Shown piece after piece: positions 1-7,726 of a stretch of DNA of 22,912 bases. Source of the stretch: CAVSWN01 sp046728115. GTDB lineage: Bacteria; Acidobacteriota; Vicinamibacteria; Vicinamibacterales; CAVVIG01. The notes under the pieces were generated by a model. That model was not told the DNA's origin. It worked only from the letters and a program-made list of their open reading frames with translations, and searched no databases. The number at the start of each line of letters is the position of its first letter. The stretch's first letter is position 1. Location of the stretch: positions 1 through 22,912 of the forward strand of contig JBKPDW010000486.1 of assembly GCA_046728115.1 (NCBI GenBank). Reading direction: 5' to 3'. Both the position numbers and the translations under genes were made by a program.

Positions 1-307
1 CCGCGAGATCGGCGAACGGTTTCTGCACGTAGACGGACGCCATGTTGATCAGGATGTCGAGCCGGCCGAGCGCGCTGACGACCGATTGCACCAGCGCCTC
101 GCACGCGCTCGGCTGCGAGAGATCGGCCTGGAACACCGCCGCCCCGCGACCGGCGGCGCGGACTCTCTGAGCTGTTTCTTCAGCTTCCGTCTTGGATCGC
201 GCGTAGCACAGTGCGATGTCTGCACCACGCGCTGCAAGCTCAGTCGCGACCACCTGACCGATGCGCTTGCCGCCGGTGATGAGCGCGACGGTGTTGGAGA
301 GGTTCAC
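1..307 (-). CDS. SDR-family oxidoreductase, N-terminal part (cut by window edge)
   Basis: About 102 residues are present; the C-terminal part lies beyond position 1. The protein starts MNLSNTVALITGGKRIG, the Rossmann TGxxxxIG nucleotide-binding signature of short-chain dehydrogenases, in a form close to pteridine-reductase/FabG-like members (TGGKRIG). A DLSQP segment near residue 68 fits the adenine-side Asp, and INMAS near residue 90 corresponds to the NNAG/NNAS structural motif. The YxxxK catalytic pair is outside the window. The start is GTG at 307, because the Rossmann fold begins about seven residues later. No Shine-Dalgarno sequence precedes it: the bases upstream are an inverted octamer array reaching to 4 nt from the start codon. 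The likely role is NAD(P)H-dependent reduction of a carbonyl or pterin; the substrate cannot be told. It is co-directional with the DUF1326-like gene. Confidence 0.85.
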   Translation of the reverse strand, partial: MNLSNTVALITGGKRIGQVVATELAARGADIALCYARSKTEAEETAQRVRAAGRGAAVFQADLSQPSACEALVQSVVSALGRLDILINMASVYVQKPFADLA

Positions 308-310
308 GAG

Positions 311-378
311 AATTGGCGACTCGGAGAATTGGCGAGTTGGAGACTCACCAACTCACCAATTCTCCAAGTCACCAATGG
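311..378. repeat. Inverted octamer array between two co-directional genes
   Basis: The stretch reads as eight consecutive 8-bp words from 311 to 374, all starting with A (AATTGGCG, ACTCGGAG, AATTGGCG, AGTTGGAG, then ACTCACCA twice, ATTCTCCA, AGTCACCA). The second half is close to the reverse complement of the first. Arms 313-340 and 348-375 pair over 28 positions with about three mismatches around a 7-nt loop. It begins about 10 nt after the stop of the DUF1326-like gene and ends 4 nt before the SDR start codon, so it would form a hairpin in a transcript crossing the gap. There is no T-tract. Confidence 0.8.
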
Positions 379-384
379 TCCGCG

Positions 385-1044
385 TCAGTAGGAGAAGGTC
401 CCGAAGAATGCGGAACGCTTGTTCGGATCGCTCCACTTGGTGCCAAGCGCGGCGCCGGTGAACATGTGCTGCGACGCCACGCCGATGGCCGACTCGTCGA
501 CGTGCGCGAGCGGGTGGAACCACTGCATCGCGCCGCAGGTCGGATCGTGTGTGAGGTGCTTGTTGACGTCCAGTGTCGCCTGACCCGCGGAGACTTCGAT
601 TTCGCTGCCGTGGTCGGCGAACTGAATCGGCGCCGAAGTCACCTGCACGATCGTGCCGACGAGACCATTGGACAGTTCGTTCGCCATGGCGACCAACGCC
701 AGCCGCTGCGCGCTGTTCGCCCGCGCGTCCACGTACATCGCGGTGCGAACCGACGGCTTGTCGCCGCCCATTTCCTGCATCCCGAGATTGCGATCGCCGG
801 CAAGCGCCGCGACGATCGACAGGCCATCGAGCGAGATGCCGTTGAACGTCCCACGATCGACCTTCCAGGCGAGGACCGCCTCTTTGCCCATGGTCTCGGC
901 TTCACTGTTCATGATGCAACCGCCGGTAAACACCTCAGCGGTGCGCGCTTCGACGTACGCGCCCGTCACGGATCCCTTGCCGCCCGCGAGGAGCGGAGCC
1001 GCCGCGACGCAAACGAGAGACAGGACCAGGAGGATTCGTTTCAT
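385..1044 (-). CDS. Exported DUF1326-like protein
   Basis: This is a 219-residue protein starting MKRILLVLSLVCVAAAPLLAG, a clear Sec signal peptide (positive n-region, hydrophobic core, cleavage probably after LLAG), so it acts in the periplasm or envelope. The mature part has a VTGAYVEAR stretch near the N-terminus, a single Cys in GGCIMNSE near residue 44, and a later G-SLDGLS-V segment. This resembles the DUF1326 family in layout (sG-yvEsrt...C, then a GV-LDGL block), but that assignment is from memory and without a search. No catalytic residues can be named. The open frame extends upstream to 1299, but Met at 1044 fits the signal peptide and has GAGG-like bases about 10 nt upstream, so the extension is rejected. 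A TATAAT element lies 17 nt upstream of the start. Function unknown. Confidence 0.7.
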   Translation of the reverse strand: MKRILLVLSLVCVAAAPLLAGGKGSVTGAYVEARTAEVFTGGCIMNSEAETMGKEAVLAWKVDRGTFNGISLDGLSIVAALAGDRNLGMQEMGGDKPSVRTAMYVDARANSAQRLALVAMANELSNGLVGTIVQVTSAPIQFADHGSEIEVSAGQATLDVNKHLTHDPTCGAMQWFHPLAHVDESAIGVASQHMFTGAALGTKWSDPNKRSAFFGTFSY

Positions 1045-1060
1045 CAGCAACCTCGGTAGG

Positions 1061-1066
1061 ATTATA
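1061..1066 (-). promoter_or_regulatory. Candidate -10 box (TATAAT) for the DUF1326-like gene
   Basis: A perfect TATAAT occurs on the minus strand 17 nt upstream of the ATG at 1044. No convincing -35 hexamer is visible at 16-19 bp. The leader would be only about 10 nt, just enough for the GAGG element. Support is the -10 match and position only. Confidence 0.3.
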
Positions 1067-1231
1067 GCGCCGTGACGCAGTGGATAGTGTCGGGCCTGGG
1101 TCGCCTGGCAGACAGATGTTGAGGTCCCGCCTTCGCGCTGCGCGTTATGGCGTGACAGACTTCGGCCGCGGATAGGCTTGCCAGGACGAAGCCCGCCGAC
1201 GAGCGGGTGGCGTCTGGACGGAGGTTGACGA

Positions 1232-2116
1232 GTGGCTGAAACGATTGGATTCATAGGGCTTGGCGTCATGGGGAAACCCATGGCGAAAAATCTCATCAAG
1301 GCTGGTCACCGGCTCGTGGTGCACAACCGCAGCCGCGCCGGCGTTGACGAAGTGACCGCAGCAGGGGCGACGGCGGCGGTCTCGCCGGCCGAGGTCGCAA
1401 AAGCCGCGACGATCGTGATTACGATGCTCCCCGACACCCCTGACGTCGAGGCGGTGCTCATGGGCACAAACGGCGTTCTGTCCTGCCTGCAGCCCGGTGC
1501 GGTCGTCGTGGACATGAGCAGCATCTCGCCCGTCGCCACCAAGCGGCTCGCCGCGGCGGTCGCAGAACGCGGCAGCGCCATGCTCGACGCGCCGGTCAGC
1601 GGTGGCGAGATTGGCGCGATCAACGCGTCGCTATCGATCATGGTCGGCGGCGACGAGGCGGCCTTCGCACGGGTCAAACCGATCTTCGAGGCGATGGGCA
1701 ACGCCGAACGGATCGTGCACATCGGTCCATCTGGCGCAGGTCAGGTCTGCAAAATCTGCAATCAGATTGCAATCGGAGGCGCGCTGTCAGGCGTCAGCGA
1801 GGCGTTGGCGCTCGCCAGGAAAGCGAACGTGGACGGCGCCCGTGTGCGGCAGGCGCTCCTCGGCGGATTTGCCGCCAGCCGTGTGCTCGAAGTGCACGGC
1901 GAACGGATGCTGACCGGCAACTACAAGCCCGGATTCCGCACGAAGCTGTATCAGAAGGACCTGCGGCTCGCGAACGAAGCGGCTGGCGCGAATGGCGTGG
2001 CGATGCCGGGAACGGCGATTGTCACGCAGCTCGTGAATGCGTTGATGGCAAAGGGCGGTGGGGATCTCGATTACGCGGCGATTGCGACGGTCATTTTCGA
2101 CATGGGTCATTGCTGA
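1232..2116 (+). CDS. NAD(P)-dependent reductase, 3-hydroxyisobutyrate dehydrogenase / tartronate semialdehyde reductase family
   Basis: The 294-residue protein has the normal length for the beta-hydroxyacid dehydrogenase family. It begins with the dinucleotide-binding motif IGFIGLGVMGKPMAKNL (residues 5-21). The substrate-binding signature appears as DAPVSGGEIGA (about 119-129), and GAGQVCKICNQ (about 168-178) carries the catalytic Lys of the family (K-x-x-N). The C-terminal helical domain has the usual KDLRLANEAA motif. It reduces or oxidises a short 3-hydroxy acid such as tartronate semialdehyde or 3-hydroxyisobutyrate; the sequence does not decide which. The start is GTG at 1232 with a good GGAGG (1220-1224) 7 nt upstream. 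A small CCCGC/GCGGG hairpin (1192-1207) precedes the RBS. The stop codon lies inside a 14-bp tandem repeat. No glyoxylate-pathway partner gene is adjacent. Confidence 0.92.
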   Translation: MAETIGFIGLGVMGKPMAKNLIKAGHRLVVHNRSRAGVDEVTAAGATAAVSPAEVAKAATIVITMLPDTPDVEAVLMGTNGVLSCLQPGAVVVDMSSISPVATKRLAAAVAERGSAMLDAPVSGGEIGAINASLSIMVGGDEAAFARVKPIFEAMGNAERIVHIGPSGAGQVCKICNQIAIGGALSGVSEALALARKANVDGARVRQALLGGFAASRVLEVHGERMLTGNYKPGFRTKLYQKDLRLANEAAGANGVAMPGTAIVTQLVNALMAKGGGDLDYAAIATVIFDMGHC

Positions 2117-2178
2117 TGGCAAATTGCTGATGGCAGATTTATCGAGCACTTTGCAACGAATCAGCAATTTGAATCGGC
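2109..2178. repeat. 14-bp (2x7) tandem repeat over a stop codon, with inverted copy
   Basis: ATTGCTGATGGCAA (2109-2122) is followed directly by ATTGCTGATGGCAG (2123-2136). The first copy supplies the last codons and the TGA stop of the reductase gene. An inverted copy follows: CAAATTGCTGAT (2120-2131) and ATCAGCAATTTG (2160-2171) pair perfectly over 12 bp with a 28-nt loop. The element lies in the gap between two convergent genes and could act as a bidirectional terminator-like hairpin, though no T-tract is present. Confidence 0.7.
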
Positions 2179-2183
2179 AGTGT

Positions 2184-2411
2184 TCAGTGCTTACAACACG
2201 CCCGCGCGCCCGAACAGCAATCCGGCCGCACGGGATCGCCGTCCGGTCCAAAACCTCGCTGCGTCTCGACACACCAGTACGCTGTGGAGTCGTACTTGTC
2301 GTAGAACGTGAATTCGTCGGGATCGGGACCCGACGTCACGTACATTCCCTTGTGCCGCAGGTTCAGGCAGTGAACGCCGGGGGTCAATTTTGGTGACGTC
2401 AAATGATCCAT
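2184..2411 (-). CDS. Small Cys-rich conserved-looking hypothetical protein
   Basis: A 75-residue protein starting MDHLTSPKLTPGVHC. No signal peptide or membrane segment is seen. The core has LRHKGMYVTSG, an acidic/aromatic run DPDEFTFYDKYDS, then YWCVETQRGFGPDG and a Cys-rich tail (RPDCCSGARACCKH). With six Cys and several His it could bind zinc or a metal cluster. I do not recognise a named family; similar small proteins with a WC-x-x-TQ-x-x-GPD core are, from memory, found in Acidobacteria. Starts at 2447 (in the repeat), 2411 and 2345 are all possible; none has a good Shine-Dalgarno. Start 2411 is chosen because the stretch upstream is repeat-derived. It follows the oxidoreductase operon on the same strand, with a repeat array in the gap. 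Confidence 0.5.
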   Translation of the reverse strand: MDHLTSPKLTPGVHCLNLRHKGMYVTSGPDPDEFTFYDKYDSTAYWCVETQRGFGPDGDPVRPDCCSGARACCKH

Positions 2412-2420
2412 ACGCAATTG

Positions 2421-2514
2421 CAAGGTTCTAGAGTTCAAGCGTTCCAAGGTTCTAGGCTCGCGTCTACCGCCGCATCCACTCTAGAACGCTAGAACCCTTG
2501 AACCTTGAACCTTC
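2421..2514. repeat. Inverted 7/8-bp word array downstream of the oxidoreductase operon
   Basis: On the plus strand the right half (2479-2514) is built of words such as TCTAGAAC, GCTAGAAC, CCTTGAAC and CTTGAAC. The left half (2421-2455) is the same kind of words in reverse orientation (AAGGTTCTAG, AGTTCAAG, CGTTCC). GTTCTAG (2449-2455) and CTAGAAC (2481-2487) form a perfect inner stem with a 25-nt loop, and outer words continue the pairing imperfectly. On the minus strand it starts 8 nt after the FAD-subunit stop codon and ends about 10 nt before the chosen start of the small Cys-rich gene. Confidence 0.75.
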
Positions 2515-2521
2515 CTCCTTG

Positions 2522-3511
2522 TCATGCGGTTCGTATTCCGGCCGCGTTCAGTAGTGCCCGCTTCACCGCCGTCCGCGCAATCTGCACCTTGTAGGCGTTC
2601 CCACTCATCGGTTTGGCTTCGCTGACCGCCGCTTCGGCAGCCAGAGCGGCCGTTTCTTCGTTGAGCGGCTTGCCGGCAAGCGCGGCCTCGGCCGGCTTCG
2701 ACCGCCATGGCACCGGCGCCACGGCGCCGAGCACCACGCGCGCCGACGCGATCGTATTCCCGTTCATCGTCAGCACGACGGTCGTGAACGCCAGTGGCCA
2801 GTCGTGAGACTGCTTGAAGCGGACTTCGTAATGTCCGGTTTTTACGTTGCCCGCCGCCGGCAACGTTACGTGCGTCAGGATCTCGTCGTCCGCGAGCACG
2901 TTCTCTTTCAGGACGTTCCGCATGGTCGGCATCGTGAAGTATTCAGCCGCCGGCACGTTGCGCTCGCCACCCGGACCGAGAATGCGGAACGTCGCGCCGT
3001 ACGCCACGAGCGGCACGGCCAGGCTCGACGGATGCACGATATGGCTCGGACCGTCGTTGCCGAAAATGGCGTGATACTGGTTCTCGCCCGTCGTGGCGAA
3101 ACAGCGCGAGCCTCCTTTCTTGAAGCAGACGAACTCCTCGTTCCGGAAATACCAGCAGCGCGGACGCTGATTGATGTTGCCGCCGACGGTGCCCTGATTG
3201 CGGATCTGCGGCGTGCCGAGCTCGCCCGTGGCCTGAACGAGCGCGGGGTACAGCTTCGTTACCTGCGCGTTCTCGGCCAGATCGACAATCTTCACGGCCG
3301 ATCCGATCCGCAGGCCGCCGCTCGGCGCGGCCGCGATTGTCGCATCGAGCCCTTTCACGTTGACGAGGCGGTCGGGCGTGGTCACGTAGTCCTTCATGCG
3401 CGAGAGCAGATCCTGGCCGCCCGCGAGCGGCAGCGCGACAACGCCGTCTGCCTTCAGCGCGGCGACAGCCTCTTTCTCGTTCGCCGGATTGACGTAGGCG
3501 AAGGCCTTCAC
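2522..3511 (-). CDS. FAD-binding subunit of a PaoABC-like molybdenum hydroxylase
   Basis: The 329-residue protein matches the medium (CoxM/XdhB/PaoB) subunit in length and order. It passes electrons between Fe-S clusters and an acceptor through FAD. FAD-site motifs are LPLAGGQDLLS (27-37) and RNQGTVGGNINQR (104-116); the C-terminal CO_deh_flav_C domain follows to about residue 325. After the second FAD motif comes an insertion with C119 (RCWYF), C129 and C137, the pattern that in E. coli PaoB (YagS) holds an extra 4Fe-4S cluster. The fourth ligand position, Cys in PaoB as I recall it, is Ser156 here (GPSHIVHPS). The start is GTG at 3511, overlapping the molybdopterin-subunit stop as GTGA, with a strong AGGAGGG 6 nt upstream. 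It is the last gene of the operon. The open frame continues upstream to 4339 but is non-coding there. Confidence 0.92.
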   Translation of the reverse strand: MKAFAYVNPANEKEAVAALKADGVVALPLAGGQDLLSRMKDYVTTPDRLVNVKGLDATIAAAPSGGLRIGSAVKIVDLAENAQVTKLYPALVQATGELGTPQIRNQGTVGGNINQRPRCWYFRNEEFVCFKKGGSRCFATTGENQYHAIFGNDGPSHIVHPSSLAVPLVAYGATFRILGPGGERNVPAAEYFTMPTMRNVLKENVLADDEILTHVTLPAAGNVKTGHYEVRFKQSHDWPLAFTTVVLTMNGNTIASARVVLGAVAPVPWRSKPAEAALAGKPLNEETAALAAEAAVSEAKPMSGNAYKVQIARTAVKRALLNAAGIRTA

Positions 3512-5646
3512 AGCGTCCCTCCTGCTCGTTGCTCCTCGAGCGCTGCCAGAATTTTGTGCGGGTGCAGCGGCAGACTGCGAAGGGTCGCTCCGGTTGCGTT
3601 CCGCACCGCGTTGGCGATGGCCGACGCCGTCGATACGGTCGGCGGCTCGCCGATGCCAATCACGCCGCGCTCCGGCATGTTGTTGAGGACGATGTCGATC
3701 TGCGGCACATCGGACATGCCGGCCAGCATGTACCACTCCATGTTCGGATTGACCATCTGCCCCGTGCTGCGATCGAGCAGACGATCCTCGAACAGCGCGA
3801 AGTTGATCGCCGCGATGACTCCGCCGTACGCCTGACTCTCGGCGGTCAGCTTGTCGACGATCAACCCGCAATCCTGGATGGCGAGGATGCGCTTCACCTT
3901 GACGATGCCCGTCTCGATGTCGACCTGTGCCTCGGCGAACTGCACCCCGCTCGTGCCGCTCGAGGACAGCCCGTCTTCCCATCTGCCGTCGACTGAGATC
4001 GGCTCGGTTCCGATCAGCTTGCACGCATCTTTCCACGCGAGGCCTTTCGACGGGTTGCCTTTCACGAAGATGCGCCCGCCTTCGGCCACGAGATCCGCCG
4101 GCTGCGCGCCGAGGGTCGGCGCCACCTTCGCGAACAGCTCGTCGAGCGCCTTCACCGAGGTAATTCGAATGGCGGGCGATACGGACGCGGCCGTCGTGCT
4201 GCCGCCGGACCCGCCGCTGAACGGATACACGGTATCGCCAATCTCCGGTTTCACCGCTTCGACGGGAAGGCCGAATGTTTCGGCGGCCACCATGGCGACG
4301 ATGGTCCTCGTGCCGGTGCCGATGTCCTGTGTGCCGCACTTGACGACAACGCTTCCGTCGGAGGTGATGTCGACATGCGCCTGCGAGCCACGTCCCGCCC
4401 CGCCCCAGCGATGGGCTGACACGCCCATGCCGGTCTTGATCGGACCCGCCGTCGGGTCGCCGGTGGCATGGCGCTTATCCCACCCGAATATCTTCGCGCC
4501 GCGCTGGAAATATTCGCCCCACATCGCGTTGGGTCCGGCCGGCGGCAGGTTCTTGATGCGGAACTCCACTGGATCCATGCGGACGCGATCGGCGAGCTCG
4601 TCCATCAGGATCTCGGTCAGGAAGCAGCCCTGCGGGTGGCCAGGCGCACGCATCGCGCGCTGCTGGCCGGCGTTGATGTACACGTCGGTGTGCTGGCGCC
4701 TTCGATTCGGAAAGTCGTAGATGTACGGCAGCGGAAACCCCGACCCCGCGCCGGCGCCGCCCGTGCCCCAGCTTTGGGCGTCGAACGCCGTCAGCCGACC
4801 GTTCGAGTCCACGCCCGCTCGAATCTTCGCGAATGCCGACGGCCGGTTGCCCGTGTCGAGATGCTCTTCTTTGCGATCGAGCATCAGCTTCACCGGCGCC
4901 TTGGCAAGGCGCGCGAGTTTCGCGCAGAGAAGGCCCTGCATGTCGGGAGCGAACTTGCTGCCGAATCCGCCGCCCATGTACTGCGTGATCACGCGCACGT
5001 TGGATTGCGGGATGTTGAGCGCCTGCGCGAACCCCTGCGCGCACTGGTGCACACCTTGAGTCGTCACCCACGCCGTGAGCTTGTCACCATCCCATTCGCA
5101 GACCGCACCGTGTGTTTCGAGGCACACGTGTGTGATTACATGCGTGGAATAGGTGGCTTCGACGATGTGTGCGGCCTGTTTGAAGCCGGCGTCGAGATCG
5201 CCGGTCTCATCGGCGTTGGCTTTGCGCGTGTTGCCGTTTGGGAACACGGTCGGAGCGCCCGGCGCCATCGCCGCGGCTTCGGATGACAGGTGCGGCAGCG
5301 GTTCGTACTCCACCTTCACGAACCGCGCGGCATCGCGCGCGCGCTCCTCGGTATCGGCAGCAACCGCCGCTACCGGATCGCCCTGATACATCACTCGGGC
5401 ACCGGGTTCCTTCGCGCTGAGCGTGGCCTTGACGCCTGGCGCCTTCTCCGCCGCCGACAGATCGATCGACACGATCCGTGCGTGGGGATGCGGCGATCGG
5501 ACCATCACGCCGTAGATCATGCCGGGGCGGTTGATGTCGTAGGTATAGCGCGCCCGGCCTGTCACCTTGTCCGGTCCGTCGAGTCGTTTGACCGGGGTAC
5601 TCAGCAGCTTCGGCTTGGTCGGCCAGGCGTAATGCGGATCAGCCAC
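3508..5646 (-). CDS. Molybdopterin-binding subunit, xanthine dehydrogenase / aldehyde oxidase (PaoC-like) family
   Basis: This 712-residue large subunit carries the molybdenum cofactor and hydroxylates aldehydes or N-heterocycles using water. Its length fits PaoC-type periplasmic enzymes (about 730). Residues 18-125 form the Ald_Xan_dh_C domain (KRLDGPDKVTGRARY; YQGDPVAAVAA). Moco-binding motifs follow: MGGGFGSKF (224-232), QRAMRAPGHPQG (329-340) and GTQDIGTGTRT. The likely catalytic base is Glu667 in GIGEPPTVS. The CoxL-type CO-dehydrogenase active-site loop with Cys is absent, so CO oxidation is unlikely. The start is GTG at 5646, overlapping the 2Fe-2S gene by 8 bp. It has no signal peptide, so export would rely on the Tat signal of the small subunit. 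No XdhC-type or Moco-sulfuration gene is in the window. The substrate is unknown. Confidence 0.94.
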   Translation of the reverse strand: MADPHYAWPTKPKLLSTPVKRLDGPDKVTGRARYTYDINRPGMIYGVMVRSPHPHARIVSIDLSAAEKAPGVKATLSAKEPGARVMYQGDPVAAVAADTEERARDAARFVKVEYEPLPHLSSEAAAMAPGAPTVFPNGNTRKANADETGDLDAGFKQAAHIVEATYSTHVITHVCLETHGAVCEWDGDKLTAWVTTQGVHQCAQGFAQALNIPQSNVRVITQYMGGGFGSKFAPDMQGLLCAKLARLAKAPVKLMLDRKEEHLDTGNRPSAFAKIRAGVDSNGRLTAFDAQSWGTGGAGAGSGFPLPYIYDFPNRRRQHTDVYINAGQQRAMRAPGHPQGCFLTEILMDELADRVRMDPVEFRIKNLPPAGPNAMWGEYFQRGAKIFGWDKRHATGDPTAGPIKTGMGVSAHRWGGAGRGSQAHVDITSDGSVVVKCGTQDIGTGTRTIVAMVAAETFGLPVEAVKPEIGDTVYPFSGGSGGSTTAASVSPAIRITSVKALDELFAKVAPTLGAQPADLVAEGGRIFVKGNPSKGLAWKDACKLIGTEPISVDGRWEDGLSSSGTSGVQFAEAQVDIETGIVKVKRILAIQDCGLIVDKLTAESQAYGGVIAAINFALFEDRLLDRSTGQMVNPNMEWYMLAGMSDVPQIDIVLNNMPERGVIGIGEPPTVSTASAIANAVRNATGATLRSLPLHPHKILAALEEQRAGGTL

Positions 5647-6250
5647 GGGCCACCGCCTTTCCTGCCTGCATCGCAGCTTCCATCACGCGGACGAACGTTC
5701 CGCAGCGACAGATGTTGCCGTCAAGCTCCTTTCGTGCCTGCTCCAACGTCGGGTTCGGATATTTTTCGATCAAGGCGACCGTAGCCATCACGAAGCCCGG
5801 CGTGCAGAAACCGCACATCAGCGCGTCCTTGTCGCAGAAGGCCTGCTGCACCGGATGCAGCGTATTGCCCGTTGACAAGCCATCCACGGTGCGAATCTGT
5901 TTGCCCTGCACTTCGATCGCGAGCGTGGAGCACGCGTACACCATGCGGCCGTCGACGATCATCGTGCAGGCACCGCAAGCGCCGCGATCGCAGACGCGCT
6001 TGTTTCCGGTGAGATCGGCGCGCTGGCGCACAGCGTCGAGCAGGGTGACGCGCGGCTCGATGCGCAGATCCACCCGTTTGCCGTTGACTGTCAACGTCAC
6101 CGGCACTTCGCCGGGCCCGACGACGCGTGGCCCGGTTTGCGCGGCAACGTCGCTGTCGGCGACGGCAGTGACGGCTGTGGCGAGCCCGCCGACGCCGGCC
6201 GACTTGAGAAAGTCGCGGCGGCTGACGTTGAATTGCTCGGGTTTGGACAT
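5639..6250 (-). CDS. 2Fe-2S subunit with Tat signal, PaoA-like
   Basis: The 203-residue protein is the small iron-sulfur subunit of the molybdenum hydroxylase. The N-terminus carries a twin-arginine motif, SRRDFLKSAG (10-19), followed by a hydrophobic Ala/Val-rich stretch and a probable cleavage site near AAQTG, so the folded complex is probably exported to the periplasm. The plant-type ferredoxin domain has C87, C92, C95 and C107. The C-terminal helical 2Fe-2S domain has CGFC (146, 149) and CRC (181, 183). All eight ligands are present. The start is ATG at 6250, with AAGGGA about 7 nt upstream and a TATTAT candidate -10 box at 6274-6279 (minus). It is the first gene of the three-gene operon; its stop overlaps the next gene by 8 bp. 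Its layout matches E. coli PaoA (YagT). Confidence 0.95.
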   Translation of the reverse strand: MSKPEQFNVSRRDFLKSAGVGGLATAVTAVADSDVAAQTGPRVVGPGEVPVTLTVNGKRVDLRIEPRVTLLDAVRQRADLTGNKRVCDRGACGACTMIVDGRMVYACSTLAIEVQGKQIRTVDGLSTGNTLHPVQQAFCDKDALMCGFCTPGFVMATVALIEKYPNPTLEQARKELDGNICRCGTFVRVMEAAMQAGKAVARG

Positions 6251-6303
6251 AACCAGTCCCTTCTAAACAGGCCATAATACGCTGTCGTACGGGCGGAGGA
6301 AAT

Positions 6304-6370
6304 CAGGGTTGGGGATTTGGGATCGGGATTCGGGATCGGGATTTGGGTTGGGATTCGGGGTCAGGGATTG
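6304..6370 (+). repeat. Short-word GGGATTC-type array with ten G-tracts (G-quadruplex motif)
   Basis: Ten runs of three or four G fall within 61 nt (6306-6366), separated by 2-4 nt loops (TT, ATC, ATTT, ATTC, TCA). The word is a 6-7 bp unit of type GGGATTC/GGGATTT/GGGATC. The plus strand therefore satisfies the classical G-quadruplex pattern several times over. It sits in the gap between the oxidoreductase operon (minus, start 6250) and the class V aminotransferase (plus, start 6425). It would be on the coding strand of a leader transcribed towards the aminotransferase gene. Confidence 0.8.
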
Positions 6371-6424
6371 GACCGGAGCGGATGTAGCGCGAGGCTTTCA
6401 GCCGAGCGGACACGGAGGCATTCA

Positions 6425-7722
<1,298 letters not shown>

Positions 7723-7726
<4 letters not shown>

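Noticed and set aside
1045..1299. Upstream extension of the DUF1326-like frame to 1299
   Set aside because: The extension runs across a promoter-like region and overlaps the start of the reductase gene. The signal peptide begins exactly at Met 1044.
2804..3835. Long plus-strand frame of 343 residues
   Set aside because: It is antisense to the oxidoreductase operon, is Arg-rich, and is explained by high GC in codon position three of the real genes. The same applies to other long antisense frames at 6545-7621, 12708-13748 and 17786-18667.
3512..4339. Upstream extension of the FAD-subunit frame to 605 residues
   Set aside because: The extra part is Arg-rich and antisense-phase to a well-conserved molybdopterin subunit on the same strand. 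A GTG with strong ribosome-binding site at 3511 gives the family length.
3508..5646. Aerobic CO dehydrogenase large subunit
   Set aside because: The active-site loop with the Cys that binds copper in CoxL is not present; the R-x-PG-x-PQG motif points to the aldehyde/xanthine oxidase group.
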